In this document: positions 26,077 through 35,140 of the stretch, piece after piece
Numbering within the stretch: position 1 is the first letter of the stretch
Layout of the letters: the number at the start of each line of letters is the position of its first letter
Assembly: GCF_016862675.1 (NCBI RefSeq)
Contig: NZ_BONK01000010.1
Coordinates: forward strand, 124,001-188,000
DNA from: Cellulomonas chitinilytica
GTDB lineage: Bacteria; Actinomycetota; Actinomycetes; Actinomycetales; Cellulomonadaceae
Reading direction: 5' to 3'
Length of the DNA: 64,000 bases
The notes under the pieces: generated by a model
The model's database searches: none
Told to the model about the DNA's origin: nothing
Seen by the model: the letters and a program-made list of their open reading frames with translations, nothing else
Program-made: the position numbers and the translations under genes

Positions 26077-26790
26077 GTGACAGACGCGGCCACGCCGACG
26101 AGCCGGGGGAGCGACCCCGACGTCGACGCGCTCGACCCCGACGACGGGTACGAGGACGACCTCGACCTCGTCGACGACGACCCGGACCTGCTGCAGCCGG
26201 CACCCCTTGTGTGGCGCCGTCGGACGGCGATCGAGATGGCGATCTCGGGCGTCATCGGGCTGTACACGTCGTTCGTGCTGTCCATCGAGGCCATCGCCCT
26301 CGCGAAGGACCCCGAGTCGACGTTCGGGTGCGACCTCAACTCGGTCATCAGCTGCGCGGAGGTCGCGAGCCGCTGGCAGGCCCAGCTGTTCGGCTGGCCG
26401 AACGCGTTCCTCGGGATCGCCGCCGAGGCGGTCGTCATCACGGTGGCCGTCGCGATGATCGGCGGGGTCACGTTCCCGCGCTGGTTCATGCTCGCCGCCG
26501 AGACGATCTACACCGCGGGCCTGATCTTCGCGTTGTGGCTGTTCTACGAGGCGTGGGCCGTGATCGGCGCCCTGTGCCCGTGGTGCCTGCTCATCACGCT
26601 GACGACGACCGTCGTCTGGGCCGGTCTGACCCGCATCTGCATCCGCGACGGGCACCTGTTCCCGGGCCCCCGCGGTGCACCGCTGCGGCGCTTCGTGGCG
26701 TCGGGGAACGACTGGTTCGTGACGATCGCGTTCCTCGTCGTCATCGCGATCCTGGTCGTCGCGAAGTACGGGTCGTCGCTCCTGTCCTGA
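26077..26790 (+). CDS. Vitamin K epoxide reductase (VKOR) family membrane protein
   Basis: A 237-residue integral membrane thiol oxidoreductase that passes electrons from a Dsb-like protein to quinone and so drives extracytoplasmic disulfide formation. After a strongly acidic N-terminus (Asp-rich, about 12-38), about five hydrophobic helices follow. The loop cysteine pair is C85 and C93 (FGCDLNSVISC) and the active CxxC is C167-C170 (ALCPWC). The GTG start has GAAGGAGA about 5 bases upstream. Bacterial homologues often sit beside a DsbA-like thioredoxin; none is here, so the partner must be elsewhere. A 20-bp perfect hairpin terminator follows. Confidence 0.92.
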   Translation: MTDAATPTSRGSDPDVDALDPDDGYEDDLDLVDDDPDLLQPAPLVWRRRTAIEMAISGVIGLYTSFVLSIEAIALAKDPESTFGCDLNSVISCAEVASRWQAQLFGWPNAFLGIAAEAVVITVAVAMIGGVTFPRWFMLAAETIYTAGLIFALWLFYEAWAVIGALCPWCLLITLTTTVVWAGLTRICIRDGHLFPGPRGAPLRRFVASGNDWFVTIAFLVVIAILVVAKYGSSLLS

Positions 26791-26800
26791 CGAGGACGGC

Positions 26801-26847
26801 ACGACGGACGGGGCGGGTGCGCACACGGCACCCGCCCCGTCCGTCGT
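26801..26847. terminator. Bidirectional terminator, perfect 20-bp stem
   Basis: The bases at 26801-26820 pair without mismatch with 26828-26847 around the 7-base loop GCACACG. It lies 10 bp after the VKOR stop and 15 bp after the DUF885 stop on the other strand, so it can terminate both convergent genes. Confidence 0.88.
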
Positions 26848-26862
26848 CCGGCAGGACGCGCG

Positions 26863-28575
26863 TCAGCCCGCGAACGCGGCCTTGAGCACGTCGAGCGGCA
26901 GCGACCCCATCCCGAGGGCCCGCGCGTGGAACGCCCGCAGGTCGAGCTCCTCGCCGCGCTTCGCGGCGGCAGCGGCGGCCTCGTCGCGGGTCTGCTCCCA
27001 CAGCCGCTGGCCGATCTTGTAGGACGGCGCCTGCCCGGGCCAGCCGAGGTACCGGTTCCACTCGAAGCGCACGAACGGCTCGGGCATGTTGACGTTGGCC
27101 CGCAGGAACTCCCAGCCCTTGTCGGCGTCCCACGTGCCGCCACCCCAGCGCTCCGGCACGCGCAGCCCCAGGTGCACGCCGATGTCGAACACGACACGGG
27201 CGGAGCGCAGGCGCTGGGCGTCGAGCATGCCGAGGCGGTCGCCGGGGTCGTCGAGGAACCCGAGGTCGGCCATGAGCCGCTCGGCGTACAGCGCCCAGCC
27301 CTCCGCGTGGCCGGACGTCATGCACAGGAGGCGGCGCCACCCGTTGAGTGTCGCCCTCTGGTACACGGCCTGGCCGACCTGCAGGTGGTGACCGGGGACG
27401 CCCTCGTGGTAGACGGTCGTCTTCTCGCGCCACGTGTTGAACGTCGTGACCTCGGGCGGGACCGACCACCACATGCGGCCGGGGCGGCTGAAGTCGTCGC
27501 TCGGGCCCGTGTAGTAGATGCCGCCGGTCGTGGTCGGCGCGATCCGGCACTCCAGGGTGCGCATCGGCGCGGGGATCTCGAAGTGCCGGCCGTCGAGCGC
27601 CTCGATGGCCGCGTCGGACGTCTCCTGCATCCAGGCCCGCAGCGCCTCGGTGCCGTGCAGCTGCCGCGCAGGGTCGGCGTCGAGCTGCGCGACGGCGTCC
27701 TCGACGCTCGCACCCGGCCCGGCGACCTCCGCGGCGACGGCCTCCTGCTCGGCGATGACGCGGTCGAGCTGGTCGACCCCCCAGGCGTACGTCTCCTCGA
27801 GGTCGACGGTCGCGCCGAGGAACGTCCGGGACCACAGCGCGTACCGGTCGCGGCCCGCGGCGTCCTGCTGCGGCGCCTGCGGCGCGAGCTCGTCGCGCAG
27901 GAACGCGGACAGCGTCGCGTAGGCGCCCCGGGCCGCCGTCGCGCCGCGCTCCAGCTCCGCGCGCACCAGCGAGCAGGACGCCGAGTCGTCGAGCACGGCG
28001 GCGGCCTCCTTGCCGCCGACGAACGACGTGAAGAACGACTCCGCGGGGTCGGCGAGCTCCGCGGCCTGCCGGGCGGCCTCGACGACCTGGCGCACGGCGG
28101 CGACCTGACCGGCGGCGGCCGCCGCACGCAGCGACTCGACGTACCCGGCGACCGTTCCGGGCAGGGCGTTGAGCCGCGCGGCGACGTTCTCCCACGCCTC
28201 GACCGTGCCGGTCGGCATGAGGTCGAACACGTCGCGCATGCCCTGGACGGGCGACGCGATGTTGTTCAGGTCGCGCAGCAGCTCGCCGGCGTCGTCGTGC
28301 TCGACGAACAGGCCGAGCCGCTCGCGCATCGCGGCGAGCGTCACGTCGTCGACGTCGTCGCGCGGCGACAGCCCGTCGAGGGCCTGGAGCGTCGAGCGTG
28401 CCGCGTCGGCCCTGGCCGCGTGGCCGGCGGGGGAGTAGTCGGTCGACTCGTGGTCGTGGCCGGCCACACCGATGCTCGTCGCCGCGAACGGGTCGAGCGT
28501 CGCGAAGGTGCTGAGGTAGGCCTCGGCCACGGCGTCGATGGCGGAGGGCTCACGAAGGTCGGGCGTCGTCGTCAC
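26863..28575 (-). CDS. DUF885 family protein (putative zinc carboxypeptidase-like)
   Basis: A 570-residue helical protein of the DUF885 family, which is related to M32-type zinc metallopeptidases. The zinc-binding signature is HEGVPGHH (within TVYHEGVPGHHLQ), and the downstream segment MTSGHAEGWALYAERLM provides the expected second Glu. No signal peptide is seen, so it probably acts in the cytoplasm. The GTG at 28575 is chosen: TAGGGT ends seven bases upstream with no ribosome site, predicting a leaderless message. An upstream in-frame start at 28626 would add 17 basic residues. The substrate is unknown. It lies between the carboxylase genes accE and maf but has its own promoter. Confidence 0.9.
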   Translation of the reverse strand: MTTTPDLREPSAIDAVAEAYLSTFATLDPFAATSIGVAGHDHESTDYSPAGHAARADAARSTLQALDGLSPRDDVDDVTLAAMRERLGLFVEHDDAGELLRDLNNIASPVQGMRDVFDLMPTGTVEAWENVAARLNALPGTVAGYVESLRAAAAAGQVAAVRQVVEAARQAAELADPAESFFTSFVGGKEAAAVLDDSASCSLVRAELERGATAARGAYATLSAFLRDELAPQAPQQDAAGRDRYALWSRTFLGATVDLEETYAWGVDQLDRVIAEQEAVAAEVAGPGASVEDAVAQLDADPARQLHGTEALRAWMQETSDAAIEALDGRHFEIPAPMRTLECRIAPTTTGGIYYTGPSDDFSRPGRMWWSVPPEVTTFNTWREKTTVYHEGVPGHHLQVGQAVYQRATLNGWRRLLCMTSGHAEGWALYAERLMADLGFLDDPGDRLGMLDAQRLRSARVVFDIGVHLGLRVPERWGGGTWDADKGWEFLRANVNMPEPFVRFEWNRYLGWPGQAPSYKIGQRLWEQTRDEAAAAAAKRGEELDLRAFHARALGMGSLPLDVLKAAFAG

Positions 28576-28638
28576 CCGCCCGACCCTACTGGGCGGTACG
28601 CGAGCGTTGAAGCGTTCCAGCCACACCCGCCCGGCGGG

Positions 28639-28857
28639 TCAGCCGCGCAGGCTCCAGCGCCACGCGTCGGGGCCGGTCCGGACCGCCCCGCCCCCGCGCA
28701 CCGTCCGGCTGCGGTCGTTCCACGCCGACGGCGCCGGCGCGTCCAGCTCGTCGTGGTGGCGGTCGTCGGAGCCCGCGGCGAGCAGCCCCGCGACGAGGGC
28801 CGCGAGCTCGACGTCGTCCGGGGTGCCCCGGACCACCTGGACGTGCGCGTCGGTCAC
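28639..28857 (-). CDS. accE: Acyl-CoA carboxylase epsilon subunit
   Basis: A 72-residue small subunit of actinobacterial acyl-CoA carboxylase that stabilises the alpha-beta complex. It has the family pattern: VxVVRGTPDDVELAALVAGLLA at the N-terminus and a C-terminal W..R.RT.R....G..AWRWS (SAWNDRSRTVR, DAWRWSLRG). The GTG start overlaps the stop of the upstream unknown by 4 bp (GTGA), a typical translational coupling. It is third in the accD-unknown-accE operon. Reading a longer frame up to 29115 gives an Arg/Gly-rich shadow of the unknown gene and is rejected. Confidence 0.88.
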   Translation of the reverse strand: MTDAHVQVVRGTPDDVELAALVAGLLAAGSDDRHHDELDAPAPSAWNDRSRTVRGGGAVRTGPDAWRWSLRG

Positions 28858-29414
28858 GACCCGCCGTCCTCGTCCTCGTCCTCCTCGAACAGCACCGGGG
28901 CCCCGCGCGAGACGCCCCACTCGGAGACCGCGAACCCCGCGTCCACGAGCCGCTGCGCGATGTCCGCGCCGCCCCCGTCGATCAGGTCCAGCACCGAGTC
29001 CAGCGACATGTCCGACGCCTGCGCCTGCGGCCCCACGACGAACCCGAGGTGGAACGTGTCGACGGCGTCGGGGGTCGGCGGCGCGTCCGCGTCGGTCTCG
29101 TCCTCGTCGCCCCACGACATCCCCGTGAGGTCCGCGTGCATGCCCAGGCGGTCGTGCAGCAGGTCGTAGAGCTGCGCGTTGAGCGCGCCGATCTCGCCCT
29201 CGAGCGACAGCACGCGCGGGTCCTCGTCGGCCTCGTGCGCGCCGAACTCGGCCCGCACCCCGACCGCCGTGTCGACGTACCCGTGCAGCGCGGCGCTCAG
29301 GAGCTCGACGGCGGCGTGCAGCTCCGAGGCGTCGATGCCCGTCAGCGGCTCCGTGCTGTGCGAGTGCTCGTGGTCGTCGTGGTCGTGCTGCTCGTCGTGC
29401 AGATGGTCGTTCAA
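28854..29414 (-). CDS. Acidic His-rich protein of unknown function inside the carboxylase operon
   Basis: A 186-residue protein with no family I recognise. The N-terminus is a His/Asp/Glu run (DEQHDHDDHEHSHS, residues 7-20) that could bind metal. A predicted helical middle (about 28-95) and a C-terminal part with FHLGFVVGPQAQ and SLDSVLDLIDGGGADIAQRL follow; the tail is acidic (EEDEDEDGG). The TTG start has AGAGGA ten bases upstream and lies 13 bp after the accD stop; its own stop overlaps the accE start by 4 bp. The coding frame is therefore held tightly between accD and accE, which argues for a real gene. A role in carboxylase assembly or metal handling is only a guess. Confidence 0.75.
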   Translation of the reverse strand: MNDHLHDEQHDHDDHEHSHSTEPLTGIDASELHAAVELLSAALHGYVDTAVGVRAEFGAHEADEDPRVLSLEGEIGALNAQLYDLLHDRLGMHADLTGMSWGDEDETDADAPPTPDAVDTFHLGFVVGPQAQASDMSLDSVLDLIDGGGADIAQRLVDAGFAVSEWGVSRGAPVLFEEDEDEDGGS

Positions 29415-29427
29415 AGGGGCGGTCCTC

Positions 29428-31044
29428 TCAGAGCGGGATGTTGCCGTGCTTCTTGGGCGGCAGGCTCGCGCGCTTCGTGCGCAGCAGGCGCAGCGCCTTG
29501 ACGATCTCCGTGCGGGTCCGCGACGGCTCGACGACCGCGTCGACGTAGCCGCGGTCGGCGGCGTCCCACGGGTTGACGATCGCCTCCTCGTACTCGGCCG
29601 TCAGGCGGCGGCGCTCGGCCTCGACGTCCCCGCCGTCCTTCGCGACCGCGGCGAGCGCCCCGCGCTGCAGGATGTTCACCGCACCGCCGGCCCCCATGAC
29701 CGCGATCTGCGCCGTCGGCCACGCGAGGTTCACGTCGGCGCCGAGCTGCTTCGAGCCCATGACGATGTACGCGCCACCGTACGCCTTGCGGGTGATGACC
29801 GTGACCAGCGGGACCGTCGCCTCCGCGTACGCGTAGATGAGCTTCGCGCCGCGCCGGATGATGCCGTTCCACTCCTGGTCGGTGCCGGGCAGGAAGCCGG
29901 GGACGTCCACGAACGTGAGCACCGGGATGTTGAACGCGTCGCACGTGCGCACGAACCGGGCGGCCTTCTCGGCGGCGTTGATGTCGAGGGTCCCGGCCAT
30001 CGCCATCGGCTGGTTCGCGACGACCCCGACCGGGTGCCCCTCGACGTGGCCGAACCCGATGATGACGTTCTGCGCGTACAGCGGCTGGACCTCGAGCAGG
30101 ACCCCCTCGTCGAGGACGTGCTCGATCACCGTGCGCATGTCGTACGGCTGGGTGTCGGAGTCGGGGACGAGCGTGTCGAGCTCCTCGTCCTCCGCCGTGA
30201 CCGACAGGTCCGCGTCGTGCGGGTAGGCCGGCGGGTCCGTGAGGTTGTTGGCCGGCAGGTACCCGAGCAGCGAGCGGACGTAGTCGAGCGCGTCGTCCTC
30301 GTCGGACGCCATGTAGTGCGCGACGCCCGAGCGGGTGCTGTGCGTCGTCGCGCCGCCGAGCTCCTCGAAGCCCACGTCCTCGCCGGTCACCGCGCGGATG
30401 ACGTCCGGGCCCGTGATGAACATGTTCGACGTGCCGTCCGCCATGACGATGAAGTCCGTCAGCGCGGGGGAGTACACCGCACCACCGGCCGACGGGCCGA
30501 GGATGAGGCTGATCTGCGGGATCACGCCGCTCGCGGCCACGTTGCGGCGGAAGATCTCCGCGAACTGGGTCAGGCCCGCGACGCCCTCCTGGATCCGCGC
30601 GCCGCCGCCGTCGCTGATGCCGACGAGCGGCACGCCCGTGCGCAGCGCCAGGTCCATCACCTTGGTGATCTTCTGGCCGTGCACCTCGCCGAGGCTGCCG
30701 CCGAAGACCGTGAAGTCCTGCGAGTACACGCACACCGGCCGGCCGTCGACCGTGCCGTGCCCCACCACGACGCCGTCGCCGGGGATGCGCTTCTTCTCGA
30801 GGCCGAAGTTCTGCGAGCGGTGCCGCACGAACGCGTCGAGCTCGGTGAACGAGCCCTCGTCGAGCAGCGCCTCGATGCGCTCGCGGGCGGTCTTCTTGCC
30901 GCGCGCGTGCTGCTTGTCGACCGCGGCCAGCTCGGCGGCCTCGCCGGCGCGGTGCCGCTCGGCGAGGTCGGCGAGCCTCCCGGCGGTGCCGGTCGGCGGG
31001 GACTGCGGGGCGGACGTCTCGGCGGCGTCGTCGATCTGGGTCAC
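29428..31044 (-). CDS. accD: Acyl-CoA carboxylase beta subunit (carboxyltransferase)
   Basis: A 538-residue carboxyltransferase of the propionyl/acetyl-CoA carboxylase type, moving carboxylate from biotin to acyl-CoA. Both crotonase-like halves are present: an N-terminal [20 protein letters not shown] and [12 protein letters not shown] region, and a C-terminal [17 protein letters not shown] stretch ([18 protein letters not shown]) with the second oxyanion glycines. GTG 31044 is preceded at seven bases by TAGCCT, a leaderless signal; the much longer open frame upstream is antisense to birA and not coding. It is followed by the acidic unknown and accE. Acyl-chain preference cannot be set without the specificity residue in an alignment. 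Confidence 0.95.
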   Translation of the reverse strand: MTQIDDAAETSAPQSPPTGTAGRLADLAERHRAGEAAELAAVDKQHARGKKTARERIEALLDEGSFTELDAFVRHRSQNFGLEKKRIPGDGVVVGHGTVDGRPVCVYSQDFTVFGGSLGEVHGQKITKVMDLALRTGVPLVGISDGGGARIQEGVAGLTQFAEIFRRNVAASGVIPQISLILGPSAGGAVYSPALTDFIVMADGTSNMFITGPDVIRAVTGEDVGFEELGGATTHSTRSGVAHYMASDEDDALDYVRSLLGYLPANNLTDPPAYPHDADLSVTAEDEELDTLVPDSDTQPYDMRTVIEHVLDEGVLLEVQPLYAQNVIIGFGHVEGHPVGVVANQPMAMAGTLDINAAEKAARFVRTCDAFNIPVLTFVDVPGFLPGTDQEWNGIIRRGAKLIYAYAEATVPLVTVITRKAYGGAYIVMGSKQLGADVNLAWPTAQIAVMGAGGAVNILQRGALAAVAKDGGDVEAERRRLTAEYEEAIVNPWDAADRGYVDAVVEPSRTRTEIVKALRLLRTKRASLPPKKHGNIPL

Positions 31045-31176
31045 CCGACCGAGGCTAGTTGTGGAACCCCACCATGCGCGTGCAGGGCGATCACGGTGTT
31101 GCGGGTCCGCCGTCGTCGGGATCCCACAAGAGGCAGGCCTGTCCGTGGTGGGCCGGCGCAGGTCATCATGGGCGCC

Positions 31177-32046
31177 ATGCCCACCGACGACACCCGCGCC
31201 CCCCTCGACGTCGCCGAGCTCCGCCGTCTCCTGCTCGCACCCGACGGGCCGCTCGCCCGGGTCGAGGTGGTGCAGAGCACCGGGTCCACGAACACCGACG
31301 TCGTCGACGCCCTCCGGGCCGACCCCGAGGCGTGGCCCGACACCGGCCTGCTCGTCGCGCACCACCAGACCGGTGGCCGGGGCCGGGCCGGCCGCGGCTG
31401 GGAGACGCCCGCCGGGACCGCGCTGACCTGCTCGTTCGTCGTCCGCCCGCACGCACCCGCCGAACGCTGGGGCTGGCTGCCGCTCCTCGCCGGGCTGGGC
31501 GCCGTGACGGCTGTGCGGGCCACCGCGGGGGTGCCCGCGCTGCTCAAGTGGCCCAACGACGTCCTCGTGCCCGCCGGCACCGCGGTCGAGGGGTGGGGGG
31601 CGTACCGGAAGGTCGGAGGCATCCTCACCGAGGTCGTCCCCGCGCCGCCCGGCCACGACCCGGCCGTCGTCATCGGGATCGGCCTGAACGTGTCGCAGAC
31701 GCTCGCCGAGCTGCCCGTCGAGTCCGCGTCGTCGCTCGCGCTCGCGGGTGCCCAGCACGTCGACCGGCTCGGGCTCGTCGTCGCCCTCGTCACCGCGCTC
31801 GACGAGGTCGCCAGCCGCTGGCGTGTCGCCGGTGGCGACGCCCGGGCGTCCGGCCTGGCCGACGAGGTCGCTGCCGTGTGCGGCACGATCGGTGCCCGCG
31901 TCCGCGTCGAGCAGCCGGGCGGCGGGTCGACGACGGGGGTGGTCCAGGGGCTCGACGACGACGGAGGGCTCGTGCTCGTCGACGACGCCGGCGACAGGCA
32001 CCACGTCCTCGCGGGTGACGTGCGTCACGTCCGCGACGCCGGGTGA
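31177..32046 (+). CDS. birA: Biotin--[acetyl-CoA-carboxylase] ligase
   Basis: A 289-residue biotin protein ligase that makes biotinyl-AMP and attaches biotin to the AccA3 carrier lysine. The catalytic loop [14 protein letters not shown], the STGSTNTDV motif and KWPNDVL are all intact, and the C-terminal SH3-like cap is present. There is no N-terminal DNA-binding helix-turn-helix, so it is a class I ligase without the repressor function of E. coli BirA. ATG 31177 is chosen since CATCAT ends seven bases upstream; ATG 31168 three codons earlier is an alternative. It is divergent from accD, its likely metabolic partner, and ends 15 bp before the cyclase gene. Confidence 0.93.
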   Translation: MPTDDTRAPLDVAELRRLLLAPDGPLARVEVVQSTGSTNTDVVDALRADPEAWPDTGLLVAHHQTGGRGRAGRGWETPAGTALTCSFVVRPHAPAERWGWLPLLAGLGAVTAVRATAGVPALLKWPNDVLVPAGTAVEGWGAYRKVGGILTEVVPAPPGHDPAVVIGIGLNVSQTLAELPVESASSLALAGAQHVDRLGLVVALVTALDEVASRWRVAGGDARASGLADEVAAVCGTIGARVRVEQPGGGSTTGVVQGLDDDGGLVLVDDAGDRHHVLAGDVRHVRDAG

Positions 32047-32060
32047 ACTACCCTCGACGC

Positions 32061-33200
32061 GTGCCCGACGACCCCTCCAGCCGCGGCGCCGACGTCCCGG
32101 CCGACGCACCGGCCGACGTCGCCGCCGGCATGCCCGACCGGCACGAGCTCGAGTTCGTCGAGTCGACCGTCGGCGACCTCGACGCCGCGCTCCTCGGCGG
32201 CCCGCGCACCCTCAGCGCGAGCGACCTCGCGGCGCGCGCCGACATCGACCTCGACGTGGTCCGCGGCTTCTGGAGCACCCTCGGGCTGCCCCACGCCGCC
32301 GCCGACGACGCCGTCTACACCGAGAGCGACGCCGAGGCCGTCGACCGCGCCGCCGCGCTCGTCCGGGAGCACGGCCTCGACATCAAGACCGTCATGACCG
32401 TTACCAGAGCGCTCGGCCACACGTCCGACCGCCTCGCGCTGTGGCAGGTCGAAGCGCTCGTCGAGGACATGAGCGACCGCTACGAGCTCGACGACACCAG
32501 CGCCCGGCTGCTCGTCCTCGACCGGCTCGCCGACCTCGCCCCCGTGCTCGAGGCGCAGCTCGTCCACTCCTACCGGCGACAGCTGTCCGCGATCGCCGGC
32601 CGGTACGCCGCCGAGTTCGGGCACGTGCGCGGCGGCGACACCGACCGGTCCGCCCTGCCGCTCGCCCGCGCCGTCGGGTTCGCCGACATGGTCTCGTTCA
32701 CGCGACGCACCGCCGGCCTCGGGTCCACCGACCTGTCGCAGTTCGTGCAGCGCTTCGAGGCCGCCGCGCGCGACGTCGTGACCGCCGCCGGGGGCCGGGT
32801 CGTCAAGACCATCGGGGACGCCGTGCTGTTCGTCGCCGACGACGCCGCGACCGGTGCGCGCATCGCGCTCGGGCTCGCCGAACAGCTCGGCAGCGGGCTC
32901 GACGTGGGCGTCGCGAAGCAGATCGCCGGGCTCGCCGACGGGGCCCGCGGGGTCACCCCCGTCCGGGTGGGGTTCGTGTGGGGGCGCGTGCTGTCGCGGT
33001 TCGGCGACGTGTTCGGGCCGCACGTGAACCTCGCCGCCCGGCTCACCGACATCGCCGAGCCCAGCACCGTGCTCACCGACCCGGCCACCGCAGAGGCGCT
33101 CGCCGGCGACCCCGCGTTCGTGGTCGAGCCGCTGCCCGCGCGTGACCTGGCGGGCATCGGGAGCGTCACACCGGTGCGGCTGACGGCTGCGCCTGCCTGA
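32061..33200 (+). CDS. Class III adenylate cyclase with N-terminal regulatory domain
   Basis: A soluble 379-residue cyclase making cAMP from ATP. The N-terminal half (about 30-185, [25 protein letters not shown]) resembles the regulatory domain of mycobacterial Rv1264, which makes that enzyme pH-responsive. The catalytic domain has all key residues: metal aspartates D209 (GFADMVSF) and D253 (TIGDAVLF), adenine-recognising K249 and D316, and transition-state N323 and R327 ([10 protein letters not shown]). It is therefore expected to be active on ATP. GTG 32061 is chosen because TACCCT ends six bases upstream, an arrangement identical to argS; an earlier GTG at 32043 overlaps the birA stop. It is the last of the birA-side genes and convergent with the SRAP gene. 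Confidence 0.92.
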   Translation: MPDDPSSRGADVPADAPADVAAGMPDRHELEFVESTVGDLDAALLGGPRTLSASDLAARADIDLDVVRGFWSTLGLPHAAADDAVYTESDAEAVDRAAALVREHGLDIKTVMTVTRALGHTSDRLALWQVEALVEDMSDRYELDDTSARLLVLDRLADLAPVLEAQLVHSYRRQLSAIAGRYAAEFGHVRGGDTDRSALPLARAVGFADMVSFTRRTAGLGSTDLSQFVQRFEAAARDVVTAAGGRVVKTIGDAVLFVADDAATGARIALGLAEQLGSGLDVGVAKQIAGLADGARGVTPVRVGFVWGRVLSRFGDVFGPHVNLAARLTDIAEPSTVLTDPATAEALAGDPAFVVEPLPARDLAGIGSVTPVRLTAAPA

Positions 33201-33232
33201 CGGCTGCGCCGCCTGCTCGGCGGAGGGTGCGC

Positions 33233-33970
33233 CTAGCTCTCGGGCTCCGGCTCCACCGGCTCGACGAGGTCGGGGCCGTTGTTCGCCACGGCATTGACCT
33301 GCGTCGACACGGGCGTCGCGACGATGGCCGGAGGCTCGGCGTCGAGCAGCGCGGCCGCCTCGCCGGCGGTCGTGGCTGGGCTGAGCCAGGCGTCCCACGC
33401 CTCCGGACGCAGCATGAGCGGCTGCCGGTCGTGGATGTGGGCGAGCTCGTCGGTGGCGGGGCGCGTGATGACGGTGGTGCTCACGAGCCAGCGATCGGGG
33501 TCGTCGTCGGCCTTCGTCGGGTCCTTCCAGAACTCGTAGAGGCCGGCGAGCGCGACGACCTCGCCGTCCTCCGGGTGCAGGTAGAAGGGCTGCTTGCGCT
33601 TCGTCGTCGCGCCCGGGCCGGGCTTCTTCCACTCGTAGTAGCCGTCCGCGGGCAGCAGGGCACGCCGGGTCGCGAACGGCCGCGCGAACGCCGGCTTGTC
33701 GGTGACCGACTCGACCCGGGCGTTGATCATCCGGCTGCCGACCGACGGGTCCTTGGCCCACGACGGCACCAGTCCCCAGCGGGCGACCCGCAGCTGGCGG
33801 GTCACCTCGCCCGTCTGCTTGTCGGCCCGTTCGACGACCATCCGGACGCCGTCCGTCGGTGCCACGTTCCAGGACGGCCCGAGCAGCCGGACGTCGTCCG
33901 CGACGGTCGCGATGGCGAACTCGTCGGCCAAGGTCTGGTCCTCGCGGAAGGACGCGTATCGCCCGCACAT
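33233..33970 (-). CDS. SOS response-associated peptidase (SRAP/HMCES family)
   Basis: A 245-residue SRAP protein, which crosslinks to abasic sites in single-stranded DNA through its N-terminal cysteine. Processing after Met leaves catalytic Cys2 (MCGRYASF); other family motifs are NVAPT, RWGLVPSWAKD, RMINARVE, LLPADGYYEWKK and the active-site His in HIHDRQPLML. The C-terminal tail is a short acidic Pro/Glu run. No strong ribosome site precedes ATG 33970. The gene lies convergent to the cyclase and upstream of an aldo/keto reductase on the same strand but separated by 90 bp; no LexA box was noticed near it. Confidence 0.94.
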   Translation of the reverse strand: MCGRYASFREDQTLADEFAIATVADDVRLLGPSWNVAPTDGVRMVVERADKQTGEVTRQLRVARWGLVPSWAKDPSVGSRMINARVESVTDKPAFARPFATRRALLPADGYYEWKKPGPGATTKRKQPFYLHPEDGEVVALAGLYEFWKDPTKADDDPDRWLVSTTVITRPATDELAHIHDRQPLMLRPEAWDAWLSPATTAGEAAALLDAEPPAIVATPVSTQVNAVANNGPDLVEPVEPEPES

Positions 33971-34059
33971 GGCACCAGGGTCCCAGGTGGCGCCCACATG
34001 GTGCGGACGGACCGCGGTCCCGTGCCGGACGAGCGCACGGGACCGCGGACCGCGCGGGA

Positions 34060-35046
34060 TCAGGCCTCGTCGAGCCGTGCGCGCACGTCGTCGTCGAGCA
34101 CCAGGTCCACCGCGGCGAGAGCGTCGTCGAGCTGCTCGACGCTGCTCGGGCCCACCAGCGGCACGACGGGCACCTCGCCGCCCATGAGCCACGCCAGGGC
34201 GACGCGCTCCGGGCTGACGCCCAGCTCGTGGGCGACCTCGCGGAGCACCTGGCGGCGGTGCCGGCCGCCGACGTGGTCGGTTCCCCCGGACAGCGGCCGG
34301 TCGTCCCGGGACAGCGCACCCTTGAGCACGGGCGAGTACGCGACGACCGCCAGCTGCGGCCGGCCCTCGACGCCCGTCGAGGCCGCGTAGTCGAGCAGGT
34401 CGCCCGTGATCCAGTTGGTCCGGAACGGGGTCTGCGTCGGGACCAGGTAGCCGCCCTGCTGCTGCACGACGCCGTACGGCGCCACGCCGAGCCGCTCGGC
34501 GGTGGCGCGTGCCTCGACGACCCGCCACACCGTCACGTTCGAGATGCCGGGGACGGTGACCGCGCCGTCGGCGACGAGCTCGCCGAACGCGCCGACCGTC
34601 TCCTCGAGGGGCGTCTCGCGGTCGTCGACGTGGCCGTAGAGGACGTCGAGCCGGTCGACGCCGAGGTGGCGCATGCTCTCGAACGCCTCGCGCTTGACGA
34701 CGTCGGCGCCGAGGCCCTCGAAGTTCGTCGGCGCCTCGCCGGACAGCGGCAGCGCCGGGTCCTTCTTGCCGGCGCCGCACTTCGTCGCGACCCGGACGAG
34801 ACCGGCCGCGCCGCGCGACCGGATCCAGCGGCCCAGCACGTCCTCGCTCTCGCGGCCGTGGCCGCCGGGGATCCAGGCGTTGTAGTTGTTCGCCGTGTCG
34901 ACGAACGTGCCGCCGGCCTCGACGAAGCGGTCGAGGATCGCGAACGCGGTGTCCTCGGGGGTGCTCGTGCCGAAGTTCATCGCGCCGAGGCACAGCGTGC
35001 TGACCTCGACGGTCGCCGTGCCGGTGCCGATCGTGCGGTGCTGCAT
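34060..35046 (-). CDS. Aldo/keto reductase
   Basis: A 328-residue NADPH-dependent oxidoreductase of the AKR TIM-barrel fold. The catalytic tetrad can be read: Asp and Tyr in FVDTANNYN, Lys in VRVATKCG and His in LDVLYGHVDD. The N-terminal LGAMNFGT is the usual AKR start. ATG 35046 has GAGGAG about 6 bases upstream. It is divergent from a MocR/GntR-type regulator gene with a 94-bp shared promoter region, so it is the likely target of that regulator. Substrate not predictable from sequence. Confidence 0.92.
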   Translation of the reverse strand: MQHRTIGTGTATVEVSTLCLGAMNFGTSTPEDTAFAILDRFVEAGGTFVDTANNYNAWIPGGHGRESEDVLGRWIRSRGAAGLVRVATKCGAGKKDPALPLSGEAPTNFEGLGADVVKREAFESMRHLGVDRLDVLYGHVDDRETPLEETVGAFGELVADGAVTVPGISNVTVWRVVEARATAERLGVAPYGVVQQQGGYLVPTQTPFRTNWITGDLLDYAASTGVEGRPQLAVVAYSPVLKGALSRDDRPLSGGTDHVGGRHRRQVLREVAHELGVSPERVALAWLMGGEVPVVPLVGPSSVEQLDDALAAVDLVLDDDVRARLDEA

Positions 35047-35140
35047 GAGGACTCCTCGTGTGGTCGAGCCGTCGGCCCTGCGCGTCGGGGCCACACGTCG
35101 ACCGTAGGAGGTGAGCGGCCCGGTGGTACGGTCCGACTTC

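Noticed and set aside
27318-28127. Thr/Arg-rich frame within the DUF885 gene on the same strand
   Set aside because: An out-of-frame shadow without motifs; the DUF885 frame carries HEGVPGHH.
33209-33223. CCGCC/GGCGG hairpin between the cyclase and SRAP genes as a terminator
   Set aside because: The stem is only 5 bp with a 5-base loop, too weak to call.
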